NCBI GenBank assembly: GCA_965237625.1
Contig: CBDEGD010000040.1
Span: 4,410-68,409 of the forward strand
Origin: JABDIP01 sp965237625
Lineage (GTDB): Bacteria > Pseudomonadota > Alphaproteobacteria > DSM-16000 > Inquilinaceae
Direction of reading: 5' to 3'
DNA length: 64,000 nucleotides
Positions 43,710 through 51,530 of the stretch are shown here, piece after piece. The translations under genes and the position numbers were made by a program. Numbering within the stretch: the first letter of the stretch is position 1; each line of letters begins with the position of its first letter. The notes under the pieces are model-generated. The model was not told the DNA's origin and did not search any database. It saw only the letters and a list, made by a program, of their open reading frames with translations.

Positions 43710-43931
43710 GTGAGCGACGAGAAGATGGATACTGCAGAGCCTCATCGCCCCGGACCCGACGACACCATGACTTTGTCTCTGGACGGCCGCACGGCTCAGT
43801 CCGAGACGGGGCTGGTGCCGGTACCGGCAAAGCCGACCGCGACCATGCTGGCCGCGGGCGCCCGAGCCGCCGGTGTTTCGGTGGAAGTCGCGTGGAAAAT
43901 ATATCGCGCGATGGTTCTGCACAAAGACTGA
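43710..43931 (+). CDS. Small conserved-type hypothetical protein
   Basis: 73 residues from a GTG preceded by TGGAG 9 bases upstream. The N-terminal half is polar and Pro-rich (TAEPHRPGPDDT); the C-terminal half MLAAGARAAGVSVEVAWKIY is an amphipathic helical segment of a type that recurs at the ends of small alphaproteobacterial proteins. No cysteine, signal or membrane helix. Downstream of a sigma-54-type promoter and just before an S24 regulator. Function unknown. Confidence 0.6.
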   Translation: MSDEKMDTAEPHRPGPDDTMTLSLDGRTAQSETGLVPVPAKPTATMLAAGARAAGVSVEVAWKIYRAMVLHKD

Positions 43932-44023
43932 TCGCCGCATTCGCTGCCGGAGACATCCGGTGGCTAACCCCCTGAATGCCCGTTGCGAATACGTTCCTAG
44001 CGACGGATGCGACCCAATTATGT

Positions 44024-44033
44024 GAACATGTTC
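44024..44033. promoter_or_regulatory. Palindromic operator candidate of the S24 regulator
   Basis: The perfect palindrome GAACATGTTC ends two bases before the start codon of the S24-family regulator, with an extra half-like TATGTT following. The position suggests autorepression. Confidence 0.5.
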
Positions 44034-44035
44034 CT

Positions 44036-44662
44036 ATGTTGAGGCATAGTGACGTGTGGCACGCGATCGACCTGCTGGCAAAGCGGTATGGCTTGTCCGC
44101 GTCTGGACTCGCGCGCCGATCCGGCCTCGATCCGACCACCTTCAATCCCAGCAAGCGGGTGACGCCGCAAGGCAAGTTGCGCTGGCCCTCAACCGAGAGC
44201 CTGTCGAAAATCCTCGCCGCCACCGGCAGCAATATGGGCGAGTTCGTCAGCCTGTTGTCGGAGCCGGGAGAGGCAACCGCGCGCGTTCCGATCATCGGCT
44301 CCGCCCAGGCCGGCGCCGAGGGTTTCTTCGACGATGCCGGATTTCCGGCCGGCACCGGCTGGGACGAAGTGCTGTTCCCGGAGGTCGGCGATCCCCACGC
44401 CTATGCCCTGGAGATCAGCGGCGATAGCATGGAACCGCTTTACCGCGACGGCGATCGCATCATCGTCTCTCCGGCCGCCAGCATTCGGCGCGGCGACCGG
44501 GTCGTGGTGCGCACCGCGGGGGGCGAAGTCATGGCCAAGGAACTGGCCCGGCTGAGCGCCAACCGAATAGAGCTGCGCTCGTTCAACATCGAGCATCCGA
44601 CACGGGCGCTGAAGCGCACCGAGATCGCCTGGATGGCGCGCATCATCTGGGCCAGCCAGTAA
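44036..44662 (+). CDS. S24-family LexA-like transcriptional regulator
   Basis: 208 residues from ATG 44036. N-terminal Xre-type helix-turn-helix (LLAKRYGLSASGLARRSGLD, about 10-35), linker, and C-terminal S24 domain: possible Ala-Gly self-cleavage site in SAQAGAEG (about residue 92), catalytic Ser in ISGDSMEPLYRDGD (about residue 130) and Lys in VMAKELARL. It therefore resembles phage-type or stress-type repressors that inactivate themselves by cleavage. The DNA-binding region differs from classical LexA. GAACATGTTC lies at its start. Confidence 0.85.
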   Translation: MLRHSDVWHAIDLLAKRYGLSASGLARRSGLDPTTFNPSKRVTPQGKLRWPSTESLSKILAATGSNMGEFVSLLSEPGEATARVPIIGSAQAGAEGFFDDAGFPAGTGWDEVLFPEVGDPHAYALEISGDSMEPLYRDGDRIIVSPAASIRRGDRVVVRTAGGEVMAKELARLSANRIELRSFNIEHPTRALKRTEIAWMARIIWASQ

Positions 44663-44740
44663 GGATTTTCATCGGATCGGCACCGGCCCTGCCGTTGGCA
44701 GCCCACCCCGGCTCGGGCTATGGTGCCGATGGAAATCCAC

Positions 44741-44870
44741 CTAGTGTGATGGTTCTGAAGTCCGGCACATTTCATGTGCCGGGATTCGGAAGCTGATTCA
44801 CACTAGAATCAAATAGATAGTGTCCCTTTGATTCTGTAATTCGCTACGGCGAATTTCAGAATCGGGACAC
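44741..44870. repeat. Two-module hairpin repeat, copy B (inverted)
   Basis: Inverted counterpart of 40806-40935, with both modules in reverse order: 44741-44806 (CTAGTGTGAT...CACACTAG, inner CGGCACAT/ATGTGCCG) and 44820-44870 (GTGTCCC/GGGACAC, inner AATTCGC/GCGAATT). Several differences from copy A fall in loops or are paired changes. It ends 13 bases before the aminotransferase start. Confidence 0.9.
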
Positions 44871-44883
44871 GAGGGAGCAAGGC

Positions 44884-45720
44884 ATGGCGCCGCAGACGTT
44901 TTTCAACGGGGAATGGCTTGAGGGCAACCCCGGGATTCTGGGGCCGATGAGCCATGCGGTCTGGCTCGGCTCCTGCGTCTTCGACGGCGCCCGCGCCTTC
45001 GAGAGCGTCGCCCCCGATCTCGACCTGCACTGCCAGAGAGTGGTGCGCTCGGCCCTGGCGATGGGCCTGAACCCGACCCATGACGGCGAGGCGATCGAAG
45101 GGCTGGCTCGCGACGGCGTCGCCCGTTTCCCGGCCGGGGCGGCGCTCTATATCCGGCCGATGTTCTGGGCCGAGAGCGGTTTCGTCGCGCCCGACCCGGA
45201 CACCACCCGATTTGCGATCTCGGTCTACGAAGCGGCCCTGCCGGAGCCGGCCGGCACTTCGGCGATCATTTCGTCGCGCCGCCGCCCGACGCCGGAAACC
45301 GCCCCCACCGACGCCAAGGCCGCCTGCCTGTATCCGCAATCCGGGCTGGCCCTGCGCGAAGCGTCCGGACGCGGTTATCAGAATGCGGTGATGCTGGACC
45401 AGATGGGCAATGTGGCCGAGTTCGCCACCACCAATCTGTTCTTCGCCCGCGACGGCGTGGTTTTCACCCCGACGCCCAATGGCTGCTTCCTGGACGGCAT
45501 CACCCGCCGCCGGATCATCGGCCTGCTGCGCGAGGATGGGCATGAGGTGCGTGAGGAGCGGGTGACAGTCGCCGATCTGATGTCCGCCGATGAGGTCTTC
45601 TCCTCCGGCAATCACGGCAAGGTCCTGCCCTTCAACCGGATTGAGGAACGCGACCTGCAGCCCGGCCCGGTCTACGCCCGCGCCCGCCAGCTCTATTGGG
45701 ACTACGCCCATACCGGCTGA
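44884..45720 (+). CDS. Branched-chain amino acid aminotransferase-like protein (class IV)
   Basis: 278 residues, PLP fold type IV. LGSCVFDGARAFES near the N-terminus, PLP lysine in PTDAKAACLYPQSGLA (about residue 142), Glu-containing NVAEFATTNLFFARDGVVF, and phosphate-binding FLDGITRRRIIGLL. Unlike the gene at 17835, it keeps the Glu (VAEFATTN) expected of true branched-chain aminotransferases, so synthesis or breakdown of Leu, Ile and Val is likely. GGGAGCAAGGC serves as leader; the repeat copy B lies just upstream. Confidence 0.85.
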   Translation: MAPQTFFNGEWLEGNPGILGPMSHAVWLGSCVFDGARAFESVAPDLDLHCQRVVRSALAMGLNPTHDGEAIEGLARDGVARFPAGAALYIRPMFWAESGFVAPDPDTTRFAISVYEAALPEPAGTSAIISSRRRPTPETAPTDAKAACLYPQSGLALREASGRGYQNAVMLDQMGNVAEFATTNLFFARDGVVFTPTPNGCFLDGITRRRIIGLLREDGHEVREERVTVADLMSADEVFSSGNHGKVLPFNRIEERDLQPGPVYARARQLYWDYAHTG

Positions 45721-45837
45721 GGCGGACATGGCCATGGAGAACTTTCTCGGCAAACAAGAACACATTGTCATTCCCGCGAAGGCGGGAATCCAGGGTTCCC
45801 GATTCGGCCGCCGTCGCCACCGTGTCATCTGGATTCC

Positions 45838-47173
45838 CGCCTTCGCGCACTGCTGTCCGGGATTTTTTGTGTGAGCGACTGTGCACGGCAGACCCAGCCT
45901 GTGTTTTGGGCTAGAAATCATGTGTCCAAACATCGATTTCGGAGGTCTGCCGTGCCCCATCTTCGTACCGCGTTTCATCGTCTTTTGGAACCGCTGGATC
46001 GCCGAGTCGTGAACCGGATCGTCACCACGCATGACGGCAATCGCGGCGTCGGGGGTGGCGACAATGCCTGGACCTGCCAGCGCCATCTCAAAGGCCTGTT
46101 GTTCGCTCAGTTCGCCGGGCTGGACAGCCTGCGGGTGATCGAGCAGGGGCTCGCCGCCCGGCCGGCGGCGCTGTATCATCTGGGCTTGCGTCCGCCGTGC
46201 CGCTCGACCCTGAGCGATGCCCTGGCGGCGCGGCCATCGGCGGTCTTCCGCGATCTCTGCCAGTATCTGATGAGCACCCTGGCGCGCGCCAAGCGGGCCG
46301 AGGGCGCGGAGCTGATACAGCTGCTCGACGCCTCGCCGATCCGTCTCAAGGACAGCCGTTTCGGCTGGGCCGAGGCTGACGCCCGGGTCCGCGGCCTCAA
46401 GCTCCATTTGGTCCATGATCCCCGCGCCGACCGACCCACCCGCTTCTGTGTCACCTCGCCGAAATCCAGCGACATCGCCGTCGCCCGCACCCTGCCGCTG
46501 GAGCCCGGCGTCACCTACGTCTTCGACAAGGGCTTTACCGACTATGGCTGGTGGCAGGACATCCACGAGGCCGGCGCGGTCTTCGTCACCCGCCTGAAAG
46601 CCAACGCCCACCGTCGAGACATCCGGCCCCAAGAGGTGCATGCCGACCCCATCGAGGCGGATCACCGGGTCAAGATCGGCCACAAGAAGCCACGCGGCAA
46701 AGCCGTCAACACGCTCTGGGATACTGAACTGCGTGAGATCACCGTCGCCCGCGAAGGCAAGAAACCGATGCATCTCATCACCAACGATCTCACCCGCCCG
46801 GCGACCGAGATCGCCGACCTCTACAAGGAACGCTGGCAGATCGAGCTGTTCTTCAAGTGGATCAAGCAGAACCTCAAGATCAAGACCTTCCTCGGACGCT
46901 CCGAAAACGCCGTCAGGACCCAGATCTATGTGGCGCTGATCGCCTTTCTCCTGCTGCGGGTCTTCAAAAACACCCATGCCAAAGGCCACACCGATGGCCC
47001 CAAGGCCTTGCTGGCGCGCCTCAAGGTCGCACTGTTCGATCAATTCGACCTCACCGGACATGCCAAACCACCCCCCAAACCCCCGCATCTAAGAAAACCG
47101 CAACCGCAACTCGCACTCCCACTCCCATGCTGAAATCACGTAATAAAATTACGGACAGCAATGCGCCTTCGCG
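45838..47173 (+). mobile_element. IS4-family insertion sequence with 10-bp target duplication
   Basis: Element body 45848-47163, 1316 bp. Terminal inverted repeats CACTGCTGTCCGGGAT (left) and CATTGCTGTCCGTAAT (right, reverse complement). The flanking direct duplication CGCCTTCGCG (45838-45847 and 47164-47173) is perfect, so insertion is recent. It contains one intact transposase gene. Target: the apical strand of an intergenic palindrome. Confidence 0.93.
45952..47133 (+). CDS. IS4-family transposase
   Basis: 393 residues from the GTG at 45952, preceded by GGAGGT at 45941-45946. DDE transposase: first Asp in IQLLDASPIRLKDSR, second in VTYVFDKGFTDYGWW, and the C-terminal YREK signature (YKERWQIELFFKWIKQ), which defines the IS4 family. 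The frame is open 27 codons further upstream but that part covers the IS terminus and lacks a ribosome site. No frameshift or stop, so probably active. Confidence 0.95.
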   Translation: MPHLRTAFHRLLEPLDRRVVNRIVTTHDGNRGVGGGDNAWTCQRHLKGLLFAQFAGLDSLRVIEQGLAARPAALYHLGLRPPCRSTLSDALAARPSAVFRDLCQYLMSTLARAKRAEGAELIQLLDASPIRLKDSRFGWAEADARVRGLKLHLVHDPRADRPTRFCVTSPKSSDIAVARTLPLEPGVTYVFDKGFTDYGWWQDIHEAGAVFVTRLKANAHRRDIRPQEVHADPIEADHRVKIGHKKPRGKAVNTLWDTELREITVAREGKKPMHLITNDLTRPATEIADLYKERWQIELFFKWIKQNLKIKTFLGRSENAVRTQIYVALIAFLLLRVFKNTHAKGHTDGPKALLARLKVALFDQFDLTGHAKPPPKPPHLRKPQPQLALPLPC

Positions 47174-47199
47174 GGAATGACAGGGAGGGGTGCGTGGAG

Positions 47200-47721
47200 G
47201 TGAGCGGTGTCTCCCACATCCCGCAAGATTCAGACCCATCGTCCACCATAACGATCCGCGATGCCCGCGACGACGACGAGGCCGGGCTGATCGGCGGCTG
47301 CTTCGCTGAATACCCGGGCTGTCTGTTGGATGTGGATGGCGAGATCCCAGAGCTTCGCGGCATCGCCACTTACGCCGCCGGCCGCAACGGCCGCTTTTGG
47401 GTTGCCGAAGCGGCCGGCGACTTGATCGCTTGCATCGGTCTGGCCCCCACCGAAGCACCGGACGGCGTCGAACTGCTGAAGCTCTATGTGGACAGCACAG
47501 CCCGGGGGCGCGGGCTCGGCCGCCGGCTCGCCTGGCTGGTCGAGGAGGAAGCGTCGCGGCGCCGGGCCGGGTTCATCGAGCTGTGGACGGACACCCGGTT
47601 CAGCGACGCCCATCGCCTCTATGAGCGGTTGGGCTATGAGCGCCAGCCGGAGACCCGCGAGCTGCACGACATCTCCGACACGGTCGAAATCCACTTCCTC
47701 AAGCGTCTCGACGGCCGATGA
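47200..47721 (+). CDS. GNAT-family N-acetyltransferase
   Basis: About 173 residues. Acetyl-CoA binding motif LYVDSTARGRGLGRRLAWLV (about 86-105), followed by the alpha4-beta6 part ELWTDTRFSDAHRLYERLGY. The start is uncertain: GTG 47200 or 47194 follow AGGGAGGGG; the longer frame beginning with ATG 47161 uses the last three bases of the IS and the duplicated target and is an artefact of insertion. ATGA overlap with the FkbM gene indicates an operon. Confidence 0.85.
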   Translation: MSGVSHIPQDSDPSSTITIRDARDDDEAGLIGGCFAEYPGCLLDVDGEIPELRGIATYAAGRNGRFWVAEAAGDLIACIGLAPTEAPDGVELLKLYVDSTARGRGLGRRLAWLVEEEASRRRAGFIELWTDTRFSDAHRLYERLGYERQPETRELHDISDTVEIHFLKRLDGR

Positions 47722-48407
47722 CCGCACAACAGCTGCCGACCAAACCGCCATCGAGGGAAAGCCGGAACCTCGCCACCCTGCTGGCCCATCACCGGATCGA
47801 CCTTGTGCTGGATGTGGGCGCCAATATCGGCCAATACGCCGAGCGCCTGCGCCGTGCCGATTATGGCGGCCGGATCGTGTCCTTCGAGCCGCAATCGGCG
47901 GCCCACGGGTTGCTGACCGCTGCGGCGGAGGACGACCCCCAGTGGACAGTTGCGCCGCGCATGGCGGTCGGCGACAGCGACCGTCCCTTGACCCTCAACC
48001 TGTCGGCCGAATCCGATATGAGTTCGGCGCTCGCCATGACCGGTGAGATGGCGGATCTGCTGGACAGCGCCGCCTATACCGGGACCGAGACCGTGCCCCA
48101 GGCGCGGCTGGATGCGCTAATGGCCGGTTTCGCCGGGCCGGAAGACCGGGTGCTGCTGAAATCGGACACCCAGGGTTATGACCGCCAGGTGCTGGACGGA
48201 ACGACCGGCGTTCTCGATCGCATCCAGGCCATCCAGCTTGAGCTTTCCATTGTCCCGGTCTATGTGGGCGAACCCTCCTATCGCGAGATGATCGATCATC
48301 TGGAGGCGCTCGGTTTCTCCCCCGCCCTCTTCATCCCGGGATATTTCAACCGCCGCACCGCCCGCCTGATCGCCATGGATGGTGTGTTCGTCCGCAATCC
48401 AGCATGA
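47718..48407 (+). CDS. FkbM-family methyltransferase
   Basis: 229 residues. SAM-binding motif I LVLDVGANIGQYAERLR at about residues 29-45, acidic IVSFEPQSAAHGLL, and the FkbM post-motif LLKSDTQGYDRQVLDG followed by LELSIVPVYVGEPSY. Family members O-methylate sugars, polyketides or glycopeptides; the acceptor here is unknown. Coupled to the GNAT gene before and the transglycosylase gene after by four-base overlaps. Confidence 0.9.
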   Translation: MTAQQLPTKPPSRESRNLATLLAHHRIDLVLDVGANIGQYAERLRRADYGGRIVSFEPQSAAHGLLTAAAEDDPQWTVAPRMAVGDSDRPLTLNLSAESDMSSALAMTGEMADLLDSAAYTGTETVPQARLDALMAGFAGPEDRVLLKSDTQGYDRQVLDGTTGVLDRIQAIQLELSIVPVYVGEPSYREMIDHLEALGFSPALFIPGYFNRRTARLIAMDGVFVRNPA

Positions 48408-49936
48408 CCCGGCCGGCCGCCGCGCAGCCCCATCGGCTGGCAAGCGCCGCCGCGATCCTGCTGATCCTTGCCCTGGCCGCGGACACTCTGGTCCGGGCGC
48501 CGCCGGCCCCGGAGCTCACGGCCCCGGAGTCACCCATTGTGGAGGCGGCGGCAAACCGCTTCGTCGACCGCTGGACCGGCGATCTCGACGGCATGATCGC
48601 GCGCGGGCGGATCCGCGCCCTGGTGCCGTACAGCCGAACATTCTATTTCCTGGATCGCGGCACCCAGCGGGGACTGACCTACGAGCTGCTGAACGCCTTC
48701 GAAGAGCGTATCAACGCCGATCTGGATCTCGGCACGGTCGATATCGAAATCGTCGTGATCCCGGTCAGCCGGGACCGGTTGATCCCGGGCCTTCAGGAAG
48801 GTCTCGGCGACATCGCCGCGGGCAACCTGACGATCACCCCGGAGCGCGCGGCGCTGGTCGACTTCTCCCGCCCGATGCTCACCGATGTCAGCGAGATCGT
48901 CGTCACCGGCCCCGCCGCTCCCGAGATCGCCACCTTGGACGATCTGTCCGGCGCCAGCATCCATGTCCGCCGCTCATCCAGCTATCACTCCAGCCTGTCC
49001 CGGCTCAACGACGCCTTCCGGGCCGCCGGGCGGGCGGAGATCGAGCTGGTGCCCGCTGACGAACAGCTGGAAGACGAGGAATTGCTGGAACTGGTCGATG
49101 CCGGCCTGCTGCCGATGATCGTCATGGACAATCACAAGGCGGAGTTCTGGGCCAAGTTCTATCCGAACATCCGCCTGCACCCGGATGTCGCGGTCAATAC
49201 CGGCGGTGAAATCGCCTGGGCCTTCCGGGAGGACAGCTCGCAGCTGGAAGCGGTCGTGAACGCCTTCATCGGCGACAACGCCAAGGGCAGCCTGTTGGGC
49301 AACATCCTCTATGAGCGCTATCTGGGCGACCGGCGGTTCTCGGAAAGCGCGGTCGCGCTGGGCGATCTTGCCGCGAACGACACCACAATCGCCGCCATCC
49401 ACCGCCACGCCGCCGCCTATGACATCGATTGGCCGATGGTCGCCGCCGTCGGTTATCAGGAATCCCGCCTCGACCAGAGCCGGCGCAGCCCAGCCGGGGC
49501 GATCGGCGTCATGCAGGTGCTGCCGAGCACCGCCAGCGACCCCAATGTCGCCGTGCCGGATATCGACACGTTGGACGGCAACATCCATGCCGGCGTGAAG
49601 TATCTGCGCTTCGTGCACGATCGCTATTTCCTCTCCGAGGATATCGTCGAGCTGGATCGCTGGCTGTTCACCTTCGCCGCTTACAATGCCGGCCCGGCGC
49701 GGGTCGCCGGCCTGCGCCGGGGCGCGGCGGAACGGGAACTCGACGCCAATCGCTGGTTCGGCCATGTGGAACTGGTGGCCGCCGACCGGATCGGCCGCGA
49801 GACCGTCGAATATGTCCGCAACATCCACAAATTCTACATCGCCTACGGGCTGATCGAGGAACGCCTGGCCTTCAAATCCGAAGCGCTGGACGATCTGCGC
49901 ATGGATGCCGAGGCGGAGGCCGGATCGGGACGTTGA
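48404..49936 (+). CDS. MltF-like lytic murein transglycosylase
   Basis: 510 residues. N-terminal membrane anchor or signal (about 10-28), a solute-binding-protein-like domain (about 55-310; NLTITPERAALVDFSRPM), and a C-terminal Slt-type lysozyme domain (about 320-470) with the catalytic Glu in VGYQESRLDQS, the GVMQVLPSTA motif and AAYNAGPARVAGL. Periplasmic; cleaves the glycan strand of peptidoglycan to anhydromuropeptides. Last gene of the three-gene overlapping unit. Confidence 0.93.
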   Translation: MTRPAAAQPHRLASAAAILLILALAADTLVRAPPAPELTAPESPIVEAAANRFVDRWTGDLDGMIARGRIRALVPYSRTFYFLDRGTQRGLTYELLNAFEERINADLDLGTVDIEIVVIPVSRDRLIPGLQEGLGDIAAGNLTITPERAALVDFSRPMLTDVSEIVVTGPAAPEIATLDDLSGASIHVRRSSSYHSSLSRLNDAFRAAGRAEIELVPADEQLEDEELLELVDAGLLPMIVMDNHKAEFWAKFYPNIRLHPDVAVNTGGEIAWAFREDSSQLEAVVNAFIGDNAKGSLLGNILYERYLGDRRFSESAVALGDLAANDTTIAAIHRHAAAYDIDWPMVAAVGYQESRLDQSRRSPAGAIGVMQVLPSTASDPNVAVPDIDTLDGNIHAGVKYLRFVHDRYFLSEDIVELDRWLFTFAAYNAGPARVAGLRRGAAERELDANRWFGHVELVAADRIGRETVEYVRNIHKFYIAYGLIEERLAFKSEALDDLRMDAEAEAGSGR

Positions 49937-49996
49937 CGGCGATTGCCGGTCGGTCCCATGCTCTCTGAATCGGAAAGGACAGGGGGTGACAGGACG

Positions 49997-50745
49997 ATGG
50001 CTTCCGGACGGTCGCTCGGCCAGATCGTATGGCACGATCTGATGACCGATGATGTGGCGGCGGCGCGGACTTTCTATACCGCACTGCTCGACTGGCGCAT
50101 CGACGATCACGGGCTGATCCATGTGGGGGAACCGCATATCGGCTGTATCCAGGCCGCCCGCCCGGGCGAGAGAACGCGCTGGATCCCCTATCTTGAAGTG
50201 TCCGATCCGGATGCCATGGCCGTGCAGGCGGTAGCGGCCGGTGCCACGCTGATCGTGCCCGGCACCGACATTCCCAATGTCGGGCGCTTCGCCGAGCTGG
50301 CCGACCCGGAGGGCGCGGCCTTCCGCCTGTGGCGCGAACGGCCCGACCCGACCGTGCCGCCGGCCCCGGGCCGGGTCTGGTGGAACCAGCTCCTGGCCCG
50401 CGACCCCCGCGCCGCGCGCGACTTCTACGCTGCCGCGATCGGCTGGACACCGCTCGACCAGGACAGCGCCGAGGCCGGCCCCTACACGGTGTTCATGGAT
50501 GGCGAGACTGCCGTCGCCGGCATCTATCCGTCCCCGATCCCCAAAGACAGCCCCGCCCCTCCCATTGGCAGCCCTTCTTCTGGGTCGAGGATTGCCGCGC
50601 CGCCACGACCAAGGCGCTCTCGCTGGGTGCCGCCCAGCACCAGGAGCCGACAGATGTGCCGGGCGTCGGCACCCTGGCGGTCATCGGCGATCCGGGTGGG
50701 GCAAGCTCCGTATTGATTACGCCGGCGCAGCCGGGTGCCCTCTGA
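49997..50745 (+). pseudogene. VOC-family (glyoxalase-like) protein, frameshifted
   Basis: Two VOC domains in tandem: the first, IVWHDLMTDDVAAARTFYTA, is intact, and the second begins RVWWNQLLARDPRAARDFYA. The reading frame changes at about 50562, in GCCCCGCCCCTCCC. Frame 1 then runs into a low-complexity Arg/Pro/Ser tail to 50716, whereas the frame ending at 50745 continues correctly (HWQPFFWVEDCRAATTKALS ... VLITPAQPGAL). One extra C in the C-run would restore a 249-codon gene. Either a recent pseudogene or a sequence error. The start is ATG 49997, after AGGACG. Confidence 0.8.
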
Positions 50746-50912
50746 ACCGAGCGCGATCCGCAGGTAGACAATGAATGTCGGCGTCGTTGAAGACTAGAAT
50801 TCCGAGATTGAGTGGCCAGATACTGGCGTAGCCGACTTCTTATTCCGGATTATCCACTGCTCGAATTTCGGCGCGCTACAGTTAGCGATAGCTCGCATTC
50901 TGGGGATTGGAC

Positions 50913-51497
50913 ATGTCAGAAAATTACATAGCTGGAACTCTCATTCCGGAAGAATTTTTGCCAATGCTTGGATACGTGTCTATTCAATACTCGCAATTAG
51001 ACAATGCAATAAATGAATCAATTTGGAACTTATCCGAAATCGACAGCAATATCGGGACGGTTATTACGTCGGGAATAGTAAATTTGAGTTCTCGCGTAGA
51101 ATTGCTAAAACGCCTAGTCATCCTCCGAGTAGAAGACAAAAAAGACAGAGACAAGTTGAATACAATAATTGAAGTAGCTAGACAACTCAGCGGCCAACGA
51201 AACCGGTTAATTCACGATCGTCAACTGTTCCATAGCCCGTCCGAAGGAAAGATTGGATACCTTCGACAGATCAACATGACAAATCCACAGATAAAGGTGC
51301 AGCCACCAACGACTTTTACCCAAGCATCATTGATAGAGCTTGGGGACAACATGTTTCGCGTGAAAATCTGGCTAGGAATGTACCAAATGAAACACCCGCA
51401 TTGGCATGAAGACGGGAAGTTTCCTTGGCCCGAGCAACTTCAAAAGCGATTGGATAAGACGGCAATCAATGTAGATCACAGCCAGGGCTCCGAGTGA
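50913..51497 (+). CDS. HEPN-like protein of unknown function in an AT-rich island
   Basis: 194 residues, mostly helical, not recognised as a named family. Base composition is far lower in GC than its neighbours, with AAA, ATA, AAT-type codons, which suggests recent acquisition. Residues 96-101 read RNRLIH, the R-N-x3-H signature of HEPN domains (RNases in toxin and defence systems, among others), placed in a predicted helix after a long helical run (SSRVELLKRLVILRVEDKKD). ATG 50913 follows GGGGATTGGAC. No antitoxin-like partner adjoins it, so a stand-alone role is possible. Confidence 0.6.
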   Translation: MSENYIAGTLIPEEFLPMLGYVSIQYSQLDNAINESIWNLSEIDSNIGTVITSGIVNLSSRVELLKRLVILRVEDKKDRDKLNTIIEVARQLSGQRNRLIHDRQLFHSPSEGKIGYLRQINMTNPQIKVQPPTTFTQASLIELGDNMFRVKIWLGMYQMKHPHWHEDGKFPWPEQLQKRLDKTAINVDHSQGSE

Positions 51498-51530
51498 GGC
51501 CCTGGACGCCAAGTTCTGCCTGTTGTTCGC

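Larger units (their letters stand above)
45767..47183. repeat. GTCATTCCCGCG palindrome split by an IS element
   Basis: Left half 45767-45847 (GTCATTCCCGCGAAGGCGGG and later CTGGATTCCCGCCTTCGCG) and right half from 47164 (CGCCTTCGCGGGAATGACAG). Removing the IS and one copy of the duplicated CGCCTTCGCG restores a normal member of the family seen at 2704 and 57732. Confidence 0.9.

Noticed and set aside
44809..47088. 759-codon minus-strand frame across aminotransferase and IS
   Set aside because: It runs antisense through three unrelated features (repeat, BCAT gene, IS), which no real gene would do.
50277..50774. Third-frame open frame across the VOC gene
   Set aside because: Arg/Pro/Ser-rich shadow sequence; homology to VOC domains lies in the other two frames on each side of the frameshift.
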